Shown: positions 45,079 through 54,806, counted from the first letter of the stretch. The stretch is DNA of 64,000 bases from Arenibacter sp. ARW7G5Y1 (GCF_003201775.1 NZ_QJJZ01000017.1:31965-95964), one strand, 5' to 3'. The notes: generated by a model not told the origin, from the sequence alone. Program-made: numbers and translations.

Positions 45079-48000
45079 CGTTATTTCTTGCTACTAAAAT
45101 TAAACTCTTGTTTTTTTCAATTGGTAATAGCTTAATATCCCGCACTTCGCCATTAAAATATAATCCAGATTTACTATATGCCATGGTTTCAAAGGTCCTA
45201 CCCCCCTTGCCTTTTAAAAAAGCACCTTGAGACCCGGCATATATTCCCATTTGAGGTTTTACTGTATACAAATTGCCCCCTAATAAAATATCTTCTATTC
45301 CGTCCTCATCAATATCTTCAAGAAGTATTGCGTATATTGGAGATAATTGAGCTTCATAAGGCAATTTACTTTCAGTAAATTGATTTTTATTATTCCAAAA
45401 AACCGAAGATGCCATTTGATTAGCCGTCAGTTTTATACTTTTCGAAAGTTGGTCATTTGTAAAAATATCTTGAATTGTTTGATTGCTATAATCAGTGTGT
45501 TTAAGATACCGTTTAAGCAAATAGGGCATTTGTTTTGAAATATCCTTTTTAGTTGCCATGGGATACAATTTGCCATCTTCATAGGAGCAATAAATATGAT
45601 CTATTTCCCCGTTTCCATCGAAATCGTTTATTAATAATGTAACAGGATAAAGTTCATTGCCCTTAAAAAATGAATTCTCACCTAAATTACCGGCCACGAT
45701 GTCTACATAACCATCACCGTCCAAATCACTTACCTCTACTGAATTCCAAAGGCCTTTAGTCTTATCTAGACCTACTTCTTCTGAAATATCTTTTAATTTC
45801 CCGTTAACATTTTCATAAAGATGTAAAGACATCCACTCGCCTACCACTATCAAATCAAGGTCATCGTCATTATCATAATCAAACCATTTAGCACTAGTCA
45901 CCAAACCTAAATCTTTGAAACCCGGTACTATATCAGATGTTTTATCGGTGAATTTTCCAGTCCCATCATTGATAAGCATAAAGCTACTGTCTGGCAACCC
46001 ATAATTCAGTGGGACTGCCCTGTTGCCAATAAATAAATCCATATCACCATCCAAATCTATGTCAGCAGGAACAATACAAGAGGTATTGCTTAAGTATGAT
46101 GAGGGAATTGATTGAGATGATTTTTTGAAATTTCCAGAACCGTCATTAATATAAATGCGATTCGCAAGGGCATATGAACTAGAAGGATATTGGTAACCGC
46201 CACTTGAAACCAAAAGATCAAGGTCATCATCGGAATCTATGTCAACAAAAATCGCATTGGTGTCTTCAGATAATTTGTCAAGCTCAAATAATCCTTGATT
46301 GATTTTTTTAAAACTATTATTACCTTCGGAAAGGAAAAGGGCACTAGGACTATTAGCTGCTCCACATACAAATAAATCCAACTTACCATCTTGGTTCACA
46401 TCACCTACTGCTAATTTTGGGCCTTCTGTAGCAATGGAACTGTATCTAAGTTGATCCCTGTTAAAATCTAGATAGTCATTTTCTTCATTTAAGTGATCAA
46501 TATTGATATTATTGGTTACATCAGTATATAATGGCAGCTTACTTTCCTTTTTATTTGATGTCTCTTTTACTTTTACCTCCGATTTATCTATAGTTAAAAA
46601 CTGGTTGGAAGCAATATTATATAATTTTGACACCTCTCCTTGAGGCCATTGAATTTGTATGGAATCTATTATTGGGTAATCACCTAATCCAAAACTTAAT
46701 CGATTGTCCATGGTTGACATTGTTCCCCGTACTGGCATAGATTCCTGAAATATGGTTTTTTGGCCAACATAAACAGTAACCTTACTTCCAATAGCCATGG
46801 TGTTCTTTGTATTATCTTTTAATGTTATGTTTATATAGTTCTTGTCTTTATCTATATTATTCTTATAAATAAACGGCTCTCCCTCAAGGTTGTTAATTAC
46901 TAAATCCAAATCACCATCATTATCTAAATCCCCAAAAGCAGCTCCTGTCGAGAACGACGGATCCGCTAGACCCCAATTTTTGGCTACCTCTGTAAAATGC
47001 ATATTTTCATCCATTTCATAGAGATGATTTGAAATGGGCACTGAGGGAAGGTTATCGACCAATTCTTTAATAACAGCACCTTTTTCCTTATAAATCATGT
47101 TTAACTTTATAGGATCGCTATAAAAATCCACATAATCTTGATCAAATAGATCCTTAACAATACCATTCGTTACGAATATCTCTTTTTGCAGATCGTTATC
47201 TAAATCCAATATATGTACACCCCAACTCCATTCAGATGCAGCCGTATTACTAAATCTCGACACTTCAGTAAATGTAGCCAAACTATCAAAGGGCTTTAAT
47301 CCTTGGTTAAGTTGCAATGTATTTCGTGGAAATTGACGGTAATAACCATTTTTCAACCTTAACATGTAGGTGTCCCAACTATCAAAATGAATTTTAGTCT
47401 TCAATCTTTCATTTCCATAAGGCAACATCTCGGTTACAAATATTTCAGGAAGTCCGTCGTTGTTCAAATCGGCAATATCCACTCCCATAGAACCCTGACT
47501 TATTTCATTCATAGACTGTTCCAGGGCTTCAGTAAAAGTTCCGTCTTTATTGTTATAGTATAGATAATCCTTTTCAAAAAAATCGTTGGCAACATAAATA
47601 TCATCCCAGCCATCCTTATTAACATCACCTATTGACAAACCCAGACCAAATCCTATAGCACTGCCATAAATTCCAGCACCTTTAGTAATATCTATATATT
47701 TATTCCCGATGTTTTCATAAAGCTTGTTACCTCCTTGTTCATCATAAATATTTCTAAGTCCTTTTTTGGCATCTAACACAATCTCCGTAGGAGTAATTGA
47801 ATTATTTAGTAAGTAAATATCGAGATCGCCATCACGGTCAAAATCAAAAAAGGTGGCATTCACCGAAAGACCCAAATCATCAATACCCCATTCTGCTGCT
47901 TCATTTAAAAACCTGGGAACTCCATTGGCATCCAATCGACCAGAGTTTATAAACAATTCATTTCTTCTGTTTTTAGTTTTTGGGTTTCCACTTTTACAAA

Positions 48001-48394
48001 CATAAATATCCAGCCACCCATCGGCATTAACATCAACTATACTTACACCTGTACTCCAAGAACCCGAACTAACCAAACCAGCGGCCTCAGTAATATCTTT
48101 AAACTTGAAATCTCCCAAATTAAGGTATAGCTTATTATCAACTTGATTTCCACAAAAGAATATATCTTGAAGTCCATCATTATTAAAATCACCCATCCCT
48201 ACTCCTGCACCGTTATAAAAACTCCTATATAAGAATATGTTAAAATCCTCATTGTAGTGCAATTTGTTGTTAAATTCTATACCTGTTTCTTCCAACTTTA
48301 ACCGTTGAAAATTAATTTTAGGCGATGGTTCGGATTTACCCACACATGAAATAATTAATAGAGGTATAATTACAAATGATAGGGAAACTCTCAT
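45047..48394 (-). CDS. VCBS/FG-GAP repeat lipoprotein with ASPIC/UnbV domain, copy 1
   Basis: A 1,115-residue paralog of the protein at 40747-44058, with a lipoprotein signal ending LLIISC. Calcium-loop repeats include DFNNDGLQDIFFCGNQ, DVNADGWLDIYVCKSG, DFDRDGDLDIYLLNN, DVNKDGWDDIYVANDF and DLDNDGDLDLVINN in the first propeller. The second has DVNQDGKLDLFVCGAA, DIDLDGDMDLFIGNR and DLDGDGYVDIVAGNLG. The ASPIC part is AIGSKVTVYVGQK with MSTMDNRLSFGLGDYP. It follows susD by 95 bases, with a hairpin in between. The gene position directly behind SusC/D is where surface glycan-binding proteins are usually encoded. Confidence 0.9.
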   Translation of the reverse strand: MRVSLSFVIIPLLIISCVGKSEPSPKINFQRLKLEETGIEFNNKLHYNEDFNIFLYRSFYNGAGVGMGDFNNDGLQDIFFCGNQVDNKLYLNLGDFKFKDITEAAGLVSSGSWSTGVSIVDVNADGWLDIYVCKSGNPKTKNRRNELFINSGRLDANGVPRFLNEAAEWGIDDLGLSVNATFFDFDRDGDLDIYLLNNSITPTEIVLDAKKGLRNIYDEQGGNKLYENIGNKYIDITKGAGIYGSAIGFGLGLSIGDVNKDGWDDIYVANDFFEKDYLYYNNKDGTFTEALEQSMNEISQGSMGVDIADLNNDGLPEIFVTEMLPYGNERLKTKIHFDSWDTYMLRLKNGYYRQFPRNTLQLNQGLKPFDSLATFTEVSRFSNTAASEWSWGVHILDLDNDLQKEIFVTNGIVKDLFDQDYVDFYSDPIKLNMIYKEKGAVIKELVDNLPSVPISNHLYEMDENMHFTEVAKNWGLADPSFSTGAAFGDLDNDGDLDLVINNLEGEPFIYKNNIDKDKNYINITLKDNTKNTMAIGSKVTVYVGQKTIFQESMPVRGTMSTMDNRLSFGLGDYPIIDSIQIQWPQGEVSKLYNIASNQFLTIDKSEVKVKETSNKKESKLPLYTDVTNNINIDHLNEENDYLDFNRDQLRYSSIATEGPKLAVGDVNQDGKLDLFVCGAANSPSALFLSEGNNSFKKINQGLFELDKLSEDTNAIFVDIDSDDDLDLLVSSGGYQYPSSSYALANRIYINDGSGNFKKSSQSIPSSYLSNTSCIVPADIDLDGDMDLFIGNRAVPLNYGLPDSSFMLINDGTGKFTDKTSDIVPGFKDLGLVTSAKWFDYDNDDDLDLIVVGEWMSLHLYENVNGKLKDISEEVGLDKTKGLWNSVEVSDLDGDGYVDIVAGNLGENSFFKGNELYPVTLLINDFDGNGEIDHIYCSYEDGKLYPMATKKDISKQMPYLLKRYLKHTDYSNQTIQDIFTNDQLSKSIKLTANQMASSVFWNNKNQFTESKLPYEAQLSPIYAILLEDIDEDGIEDILLGGNLYTVKPQMGIYAGSQGAFLKGKGGRTFETMAYSKSGLYFNGEVRDIKLLPIEKNKSLILVARNNDDIEIFEKSH

Positions 48395-48423
48395 AAATAC
48401 TAAACATTATAAATTAATACAAA

Positions 48424-48453
48424 GGGTAGAAAAGAGTAAAATCCTTTCTACCC
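48424..48453 (-). terminator. Intercistronic hairpin after susD
   Basis: GGGTAGAAA (48424-48432) pairs exactly with TTTCTACCC (48445-48453) around a 12-base loop, 37 bases after the susD stop. On the minus strand only three T residues follow directly, so termination is probably partial. The hairpin may also protect the 3' end of the susCD part of the message. Confidence 0.5.
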
Positions 48454-48489
48454 ATTATAATTAAATCATTTCAAAACTTGTCATAAAAA

Positions 48490-50082
48490 TTAATATCCAG
48501 GATTTTGTTTTAAATTAACATTAGATTGCAGTTGCAATTGAGGTATTGGGTAAAAACGTTTGTGGGTCTCTCCTGGATTTGCTTCTTTTAGAAACCATGA
48601 ATCTTCCCAATGTCCAAAACGAATTGTAATTGGTCTTGCGTGATTTTCCATAGCCAATTCCTTCTTAAGTTCCCAATATAAATCATCTTCGGTAAGAACA
48701 CTTAATGGATCCAAGCCCACCCTGCCTCTTATCTGGTTCACTAAATTTAAGGCTTCGGCATTTCCTGCGTCAGATCTCCATAAGCCTTCAGCACGCATTA
48801 GCAATACATGAGCAAAGCGATAAATAGCAAAATCATTGGAGTAATTCCTATTACCTGAATTCATTTCAATTTCATATTTGCCATATCTTGCACCTTCCTT
48901 ATAATAGGCTATGCCCCTTGCAGTGGTCAAGGAAATTTCCGGAGTTATGAAAATATTACAATCTATTGGCTTCTCAGCCAATTCTTCTGGAAGTGCCCTA
49001 TTGAAATCTTCGGTGCAATCTATCAATTCAAATTCAGCTTTAGGGTTAGCATACGCAAACCCATCAGTATCAGTCCAAGTTGGACCGGCAGCCGATGTAT
49101 ATTGTTGCCCAACAATAAACATACCGCGCCTCTTGTCATTTTCTTCAAAGGCTTTGTAAAAATCTTCTTGAATGCTAAAACCACCCCACGGTTGACCAAC
49201 TAAATTAAATGTAGGCCTAGCAGATTGATGTAATGAACTGGAATATATATTTAAACCTTGTGCTTTATTCTTATCATAAGCGATTATAAAGATATTCTCA
49301 TTTGAATTTTCATTATCCACTCTAAAATTCTTGAAGTATCCCGGTTCCAACGAATATTTACCACTATTAATTATCTCATTGGCTGCATTAGCTGCTTCCG
49401 AGTAATGGGCTTCAGCACCAAAACGTTCTGCATTAATGTATAAATCAGCCAATACTGTGTAAGCTACCCATTTATTTACCTTTCCATAGGTCGCAATGTT
49501 TTTTTCTTCTGTAAGACCTGGAATACTCTCTAACAATTCTGTTTCAATAAATGCGAATACCTCAGCGGGCGATGATTGCAAAGGTGCTGGGTCTGCTTCT
49601 GCAAAGCGGGTTTCTATGGGAATATTGCCAAAAAGATCAAGTAATTTAAAATAATAGAATGCCCGTAAAGCTCTTAACTCCGATATAATTGGGGCATCAT
49701 CACCTATATTGGCCGAAAAAATTTCAATTAAGCGGTTACATGATGCTACACCTCCAAAATAACGATTCCACTCTCCATTCCATAAACCATCCGTTTCTAT
49801 AAATTCGTGACGCATAAGTCGTGGCCATAACCCACCGTCATTCCAGCCACCATTTACCCTAATCGGACAAGTTGTTTGATCTGTAGTAGCGTCCTGCTCC
49901 TCAAAACTTCCCCAATAACCATATAGCGGTGTATAGGCTGAAGATGCTGCCGCAGCCAATTGTACATCACTTTGATAAAAAGTTTCTGGTGTTATTTCTG
50001 AAAAAACTTCAGCTTCTAAGTCACTACATGATTGATAGGTAAATACTGACAACAGTAAAAGAATATATATTCGATTTTTCAT
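48490..50082 (-). CDS. SusD/RagB-family nutrient-binding outer-membrane lipoprotein
   Basis: A 530-residue SusD homolog, the surface binding partner of the SusC protein encoded 27 bases upstream. The lipoprotein signal ends in TYQSC. Hallmarks include SDLEAEVFSEITPETFYQSD, ISELRALRAFYYFKLLDLFG near residue 136, NKWVAYTVLADLYINAERFG, AIYRFAHVLLMRAEGLWRS near the C terminus, LVNQIRGRVGLDPLS and the ending FYPIPQLQLQSNVNLKQNPGY. It differs clearly from the SusD of the first locus, so the two loci probably handle different glycans. Confidence 0.95.
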   Translation of the reverse strand: MKNRIYILLLLSVFTYQSCSDLEAEVFSEITPETFYQSDVQLAAAASSAYTPLYGYWGSFEEQDATTDQTTCPIRVNGGWNDGGLWPRLMRHEFIETDGLWNGEWNRYFGGVASCNRLIEIFSANIGDDAPIISELRALRAFYYFKLLDLFGNIPIETRFAEADPAPLQSSPAEVFAFIETELLESIPGLTEEKNIATYGKVNKWVAYTVLADLYINAERFGAEAHYSEAANAANEIINSGKYSLEPGYFKNFRVDNENSNENIFIIAYDKNKAQGLNIYSSSLHQSARPTFNLVGQPWGGFSIQEDFYKAFEENDKRRGMFIVGQQYTSAAGPTWTDTDGFAYANPKAEFELIDCTEDFNRALPEELAEKPIDCNIFITPEISLTTARGIAYYKEGARYGKYEIEMNSGNRNYSNDFAIYRFAHVLLMRAEGLWRSDAGNAEALNLVNQIRGRVGLDPLSVLTEDDLYWELKKELAMENHARPITIRFGHWEDSWFLKEANPGETHKRFYPIPQLQLQSNVNLKQNPGY

Positions 50083-50109
50083 AGTATATATTATTTGATT
50101 TTCCTTGGT

Positions 50110-53100
50110 TTAAAAAATGATGTTAACTCCCAATGAGAATGAGCGTGTTGGGAAATAATTTGATAGCCTATCATAGCCAGGAGCTAAAATTCCCGAAATT
50201 CCGGAAAAACGTGGTTCAGGATCCACTCCCGAATAGCTTGTAACAGTGATTAAATTATTGCCCGTGGCATACAATCGAAATTTAGAGATTGCACCTAGTT
50301 TCTCAACGTCTACGTTATATCCCAAGGTTATGTTATCCAATCGTAAAAAGGACGCTTTTTCTACAAACTCTGTATGCCAAGCACTATCGTCTGTATCATC
50401 TGGATTAAAAAAATCACCAATAATGTATCTAAATTGAGGAGCTCTTACAGGGTGTCCTAATTTTGATGCAGGTAAATTGGCTAGACTATGACCAAAGACA
50501 CCTCGCCATAAAAAATTTAAATCAAAGTCTTTATAGGTAAAAGTATTGTTTAAACTTAAGCTAAAATCAGGAAGTCCATTACCGGCTACCACAAAATCAT
50601 CAGGAGAAGCATTTGCCGCTAAAACCTCGTTTCCATCTGCTGTAAAAACAAGTGCCTTGTTATTTTCATCAAATCTCGAAAACCTAGGTGCCATAATATT
50701 ACCGATAACATCCCCTTCTTTTACACGTGTTGCCAAAAGGTTATTAAATCCAGGGGTCCCCAAATTTTCAGTTAAAAATTCTGAGGATTCCAAGTTGTTG
50801 AATTTTGCCAGTTTTGATTTATTAGTGTCAAAAATAACTCCAAAATCCCAAGTAAAATCCTCTTTATCTATTAGGGCCAAATTAACTTGCGCTTCGAAAC
50901 CATTGGTTTCCAATTTCCCTAAATTCACCAAAGTTCTTGGAAATAAGTTAGGTGGACTTGGAACATCTATTGTATTTAAAAGATCAGAAGTTGTTCTATT
51001 AAAATAATCTAAAGATCCTGATAGTCTTCCTTTAAAGGTTGAAAAATCCACCCCAACATTAAATTCTCCCTTTTCTTCCCATTTTAAATCTGGATTAGGA
51101 TTTGAAGTTGGCTCAACGGCTGGAATATAATCGCCATTTACGTAACCAAGATTGTTTGGATTAGCACCTAAAATCTCTTGAAAGGCATAGCGTTGTATAG
51201 GGGTATTACCTGTAACACCATAGCCCACTCTTAATTTTAAAACATCAATATTCTCTATCTCAAAAATATCATCTAGATTGGCACTACCACTAACAGCCCA
51301 AAAATTACCCCAACGATTATTAGCTCCAAATCTAGACGATGCTTCCCTACGTATGCTAGCTGATAAATTATAGGTCCCTTGATAACTGAAATTAGCACGT
51401 CCAAAATATGACGTCAACAAACTTTCTGATTTATTAGAACCTAATCTAGCTATAGCACCTCCATCATTGGATAAGCCTAAACCAAGACCTAGATTATTCC
51501 ATAAAATGCCGTCGGTTATAAAGCCTGTATTTGTAGCCCAAAATTCTTCAGAGACTTGTTCCTGATAACCATATCCTCCAAGTACAGTATAATTTAATTC
51601 ACCTACAGTATTGCTATATGTGGCTGTAATCTCATAGAGTTGATCACTATCGTCGGACGAAAAACGTTCCGCTCTACCATCAACTTGTTGTCCAGCCTGT
51701 AACCCTCTACCTCCACCAGTTATTGATCCGGAAGTACTATAAAATCCATCAAGTCTACTTGAAACTTGGTATGAGTAATTTGCTGACAAGGTCAAATTAT
51801 CAATTACTTCAAAATCTGCCTTAAAGTTTATTAATGATTGCTTATCCTTGCGCACCCTAGTGTTTAATGCATTCATAGCCACAGGATTAAAAACATCTTG
51901 CTCTTGAGTTTCAAAGTAGCCTCCAAATAAATCAGGATCTCTTCCTAATTCTGCTGAAGATCTATTTTCAAAAACTGGAGCTGTAGGGTTCCAAAGCAAA
52001 GCCTGACGCAAAGCAGATTCATCAACTAGGTCAAAATTTTCCCTTGAAAAAGACATTATTCCCGTTAACTTTAATCGGTCATCAAATAATTTTTGTGAAA
52101 TATTGAGTCTCGTATTTAAAACTGTTTGATCTTGATCTTTTATAATCCCCTCAATATCTCTAAAATTTACTGAAGCCCTATACGAAGTTCCCTCAGAATT
52201 ATTGGAAAAAGCTACATTATAAACGTTAGTAACGGCAGTTCTGGTTACTTCATCCATCCAATCTGTACTAGAACCATATTGTTGTCCTCCATTAGCCAAA
52301 AAATCATCTACCGAAGCAGTTTTAGGAAGTTTGGATATATCTTCCAAAACTGTATAAGCATTGATATCTAGTTGTGCTCTACGTTGTGTATTGCCGGATT
52401 TAGTTGTAATAATGATTACTCCAGAACTTCCACGTGTACCATAAATGGCACCTGCCGAAGCATCTTTAAGCACATCGATCGAAGATATGTCATTAGGATC
52501 CACATTATTTAAACTACCTCCAATTACACCATCAATTACAATTAACGGTTGCGTGTTTGCTCCAAAAGTTGTTAATCCCCTTAATCGAATTGTTGACCCT
52601 TGTTGGGGGCTACCTCCTTGTTTTGAAACAGTTAATCCAGCTACTTTACCTGACAGCAATTGTTCTGCGCTATTTAAATTTCCCCGGTTAAAGCTTCCTT
52701 CTTTAACACTTACAATTGCACTTGTAACTTCTTTCTGTTTTAAAACTCCATATCCTACAACGACAACCTCATCCAAACCGGCGGCGCTTTCCTCCAATAT
52801 AATATTTAGATTTTCCTGACCATTGACGCTCACTTCTTTTGAAGCAAACCCTATATAGGAAATTACCAAAGTGGCGTCCTCTTTATCCAGTTTAATAGAA
52901 AAATTACCATCAAAATCTGCCTGTGTACCATTGGTCGTACCTTTCTCAAGTATGTTGGCACCAGGTAAAGGAATTCCTTCCTTATCGGTAATGGTACCGT
53001 TTACTTGATATTGCATATTTTGATCTTTCAACTTAGTTTGGCCGGTATTGACTGCTTCCGCCTGCTTCCTTTTTACAATAATGGTTCCCCCATCCGTAAA

Positions 53101-53433
53101 ATTGTACGTAAACCTTATAGGGGATAAACATTTATCCAGAAGTTCCCCAGCTTTAATCACTCCCTTTTTAAGATCTATATCTGGAGCAACCTTTACAAGA
53201 TCGTGCCTATAAACAAACTTATAATCCGTTTGCTTATTGATTAATCGGAAGGCCTGTTTAATCGTTAAGGTCATATCCGCATCAATAATAATCTCCGCAT
53301 TTTGGGCCTCGCCATTTAGGGAACTGAGTGCAAATGAAATCGAACAAAATAGAAATATAATGGATTTCATAAAAAAGTGTAAAAGAACTTTGCCCCAAGG
53401 ACAAGGTGGTCGTTTGGTTAATTTAAATTTCAT
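50110..53433 (-). CDS. SusC/RagA-family TonB-dependent transporter with STN domain
   Basis: A 1,107-residue outer-membrane transporter. After the signal (IIFLFCSISFALSSLNGEAQ) comes an STN domain at about residues 45-120 (DMTLTIKQAFRLINKQTDYKF, GELLDKCLSPIRFTYNF), the module that signals to FecR-type anti-sigma factors. A carboxypeptidase-regulatory-like domain follows (VNGTITDKEGIPLPGANILE, LVISYIGFASKEV), then LDEVVVVGYG. The plug has the SusC signature DVLKDASAGAIYGTRGSSGV, and the barrel ends RSFSLGVNIIF. The upstream fecR gene and the divergent ECF sigma gene complete the trans-envelope signalling set. Confidence 0.96.
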   Translation of the reverse strand: MKFKLTKRPPCPWGKVLLHFFMKSIIFLFCSISFALSSLNGEAQNAEIIIDADMTLTIKQAFRLINKQTDYKFVYRHDLVKVAPDIDLKKGVIKAGELLDKCLSPIRFTYNFTDGGTIIVKRKQAEAVNTGQTKLKDQNMQYQVNGTITDKEGIPLPGANILEKGTTNGTQADFDGNFSIKLDKEDATLVISYIGFASKEVSVNGQENLNIILEESAAGLDEVVVVGYGVLKQKEVTSAIVSVKEGSFNRGNLNSAEQLLSGKVAGLTVSKQGGSPQQGSTIRLRGLTTFGANTQPLIVIDGVIGGSLNNVDPNDISSIDVLKDASAGAIYGTRGSSGVIIITTKSGNTQRRAQLDINAYTVLEDISKLPKTASVDDFLANGGQQYGSSTDWMDEVTRTAVTNVYNVAFSNNSEGTSYRASVNFRDIEGIIKDQDQTVLNTRLNISQKLFDDRLKLTGIMSFSRENFDLVDESALRQALLWNPTAPVFENRSSAELGRDPDLFGGYFETQEQDVFNPVAMNALNTRVRKDKQSLINFKADFEVIDNLTLSANYSYQVSSRLDGFYSTSGSITGGGRGLQAGQQVDGRAERFSSDDSDQLYEITATYSNTVGELNYTVLGGYGYQEQVSEEFWATNTGFITDGILWNNLGLGLGLSNDGGAIARLGSNKSESLLTSYFGRANFSYQGTYNLSASIRREASSRFGANNRWGNFWAVSGSANLDDIFEIENIDVLKLRVGYGVTGNTPIQRYAFQEILGANPNNLGYVNGDYIPAVEPTSNPNPDLKWEEKGEFNVGVDFSTFKGRLSGSLDYFNRTTSDLLNTIDVPSPPNLFPRTLVNLGKLETNGFEAQVNLALIDKEDFTWDFGVIFDTNKSKLAKFNNLESSEFLTENLGTPGFNNLLATRVKEGDVIGNIMAPRFSRFDENNKALVFTADGNEVLAANASPDDFVVAGNGLPDFSLSLNNTFTYKDFDLNFLWRGVFGHSLANLPASKLGHPVRAPQFRYIIGDFFNPDDTDDSAWHTEFVEKASFLRLDNITLGYNVDVEKLGAISKFRLYATGNNLITVTSYSGVDPEPRFSGISGILAPGYDRLSNYFPTRSFSLGVNIIF

Positions 53434-53440
53434 AAATTTG
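53413..53440 (+). promoter_or_regulatory. Candidate rightward promoter over the susC start
   Basis: TTTG at 53413-53416 and TAAATTTG at 53433-53440 match the Bacteroidota TTTG / TANNTTTG consensus with a 16-base spacer, slightly short. It points away from susC, toward the terminator at 53479-53525. Confidence 0.35.
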
Positions 53441-53446
53441 TAATGG

Positions 53447-53525
53447 TTTAGTTAAACATTGTTTTAATTAATCTACTTGGAAAAAGGCCATTGCTGTGGA
53501 AGGTGCTGGCCTTTTCCTTTTTTTT
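53447..53525 (+). ncRNA. Candidate antisense RNA to the susC leader
   Basis: A rightward transcript starting just after the promoter-like TAAATTTG box and ending at the T-run at 53518-53525 would be about 80 nucleotides. It would be complementary to the whole 5' leader of susC between fecR and susC. Small RNAs of this size and position, antisense to susC leaders next to anti-sigma genes, are described for Bacteroides PULs (DonS type). No protein frame explains the signal. The start is inferred; only the terminator is clear. Confidence 0.35.
53479..53525 (+). terminator. Rightward intrinsic terminator in the fecR-susC gap
   Basis: GGAAAAAGGCCA (53479-53490, one bulged A) pairs with TGGCCTTTTCC (53507-53517), and eight T residues follow on the plus strand. 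The poly-T lies on the strand opposite to the flanking leftward genes, so it does not serve fecR or susC. Confidence 0.6.
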
Positions 53526-54687
53526 ATTTAATAATAATTGTTTTATCGTTGATTTCAAATTTTATCTGGCCCTCGCTCGTGGCCTCTATTAACTTTAAAA
53601 TATCATCTACCGTCTCGGTTCTTTCCAATATTCCTGTAAAAACAAACTTCTTTTTTTGCGAATTTGTAAAAACAACCTCGGTATCATACCATCTTGACAG
53701 AACCAACATTATTTCACTTAAGGGTTTTTCATTAAAAGAAAACAATCCGTTGATCCACGAAATTTCCTGGGATACATCAATTTCTTCAATATCTATATTA
53801 TCATTTTCATAGTTAATAGTAGCCTGTTGGTTGGGCACAAGAGTTTCACTAACTGCTCCTTTTTTAATTTTAATTTTTCCTTCAACCAAAGTTGTGGCCA
53901 TTATCGTGTCATCATTATAAGCCTTAACGTTAAATTCCGTACCCAAAACATCAATTTCCTGGGATTTTGCAAGCACATGAAAGGCTGCTCCTTTGTGCGC
54001 AGTACTTGGCGAAACCTTAAAATAAGCCTCCCCATATAGTAATTCCACATTTCGGCTGATGCCCTCTATAAATTTTACCGGATACTTTAACTTAGTTTCT
54101 GAATTCAACCAAACTTCTGTACCATCCGATAATTTAACGAAGAACTGGCCTCCTCTGGGAATAGTCAAATAATTGTACAATTGCCCCTTTTCAGCAATAT
54201 CACTTTGCCCTTTATCCGTATATACCAATTCTTCACCATTGCTGCTAACCTTCCCCGTTTGATATTTTTTCCCTTTTTCAAGTGCCACTTCATCCCCGTT
54301 CTCAAGGGTAAGGATGGCCTTATCGGTACCGGTCACAATTAAGTGGGGTTGTTTTTCAGGTTCAATTGGTTTTACATGTCCGTTGTTATATATCATGTAA
54401 AAGGCCATGCCAAACATAAGCATAATGGAAGCCGCAACAGCGATTTTCTTATATAGGTTTACCCTTCTTGTCAGTTTATCCTTTTTTAACCTAGTTTTTA
54501 TGGTCTCCTTGGCCTTTTCAACATCGTATTTTGTCATCGAAAGTGTACTTAGGTACTGTGTTTTAACATAATTATTAAAGATTCGTATGCCCTCCTCATT
54601 CTTAAGTTGATTTTCCAATTTTTCCAACTCGGAATGATTTGCTTCTTGATTTAAAAACTTAACTATTAATTTATTTATTTCGGCCAT
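53524..54687 (-). CDS. FecR-family anti-sigma factor
   Basis: A 387-residue inner-membrane regulator. The cytoplasmic N-terminal ~80 residues (NKLIVKFLNQEANHSELEKLE) bind the sigma factor. One membrane segment is at about residues 85-103 (IAVAASIMLMFGMAFYMIY). The periplasmic FecR domain contains LTIPRGGQFFVKLSDGTEVWLNSETKLKYP near 170, RNVELLYGEAYFKVS and IDVLGTEFNVKAYNDD. The C-terminal DUF4974-type domain (FNEKPLSEIMLVLSRWYDTEV) contacts the STN domain of the SusC partner. It diverges from the sigma gene by 119 bases and precedes susC by 90. Confidence 0.95.
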   Translation of the reverse strand: MAEINKLIVKFLNQEANHSELEKLENQLKNEEGIRIFNNYVKTQYLSTLSMTKYDVEKAKETIKTRLKKDKLTRRVNLYKKIAVAASIMLMFGMAFYMIYNNGHVKPIEPEKQPHLIVTGTDKAILTLENGDEVALEKGKKYQTGKVSSNGEELVYTDKGQSDIAEKGQLYNYLTIPRGGQFFVKLSDGTEVWLNSETKLKYPVKFIEGISRNVELLYGEAYFKVSPSTAHKGAAFHVLAKSQEIDVLGTEFNVKAYNDDTIMATTLVEGKIKIKKGAVSETLVPNQQATINYENDNIDIEEIDVSQEISWINGLFSFNEKPLSEIMLVLSRWYDTEVVFTNSQKKKFVFTGILERTETVDDILKLIEATSEGQIKFEINDKTIIIK

Positions 54688-54806
54688 TTGAACTTTAACA
54701 CTTATTTACTTAATACGTTCAAAATTTTAATACCCCTCTATTTTTTGTGATTTTTATTCAATATTTACTATTATTACATAATTATTTAGAGAATAAAATA
54801 TTTTAA

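Noticed and set aside
40747..48394. Many near-identical short DNA repeats (ccatcattatt-type) that could suggest a repeat array
   Set aside because: They are the codons of the Asp-x-Asp-x-Asp-Gly calcium loops in the VCBS proteins, irregularly spaced and in frame; not CRISPR or a non-coding repeat.
50546..51007. A 153-codon plus-strand frame opposite susC
   Set aside because: Antisense shadow of the SusC barrel; Ser/Lys-rich translation without a domain or start context.
53477..53812. A 111-codon plus-strand frame starting in the fecR-susC gap
   Set aside because: It starts inside the terminator stem and runs antisense through fecR; the start is not ATG and the translation looks random. The RNA signal there is better explained without a protein.
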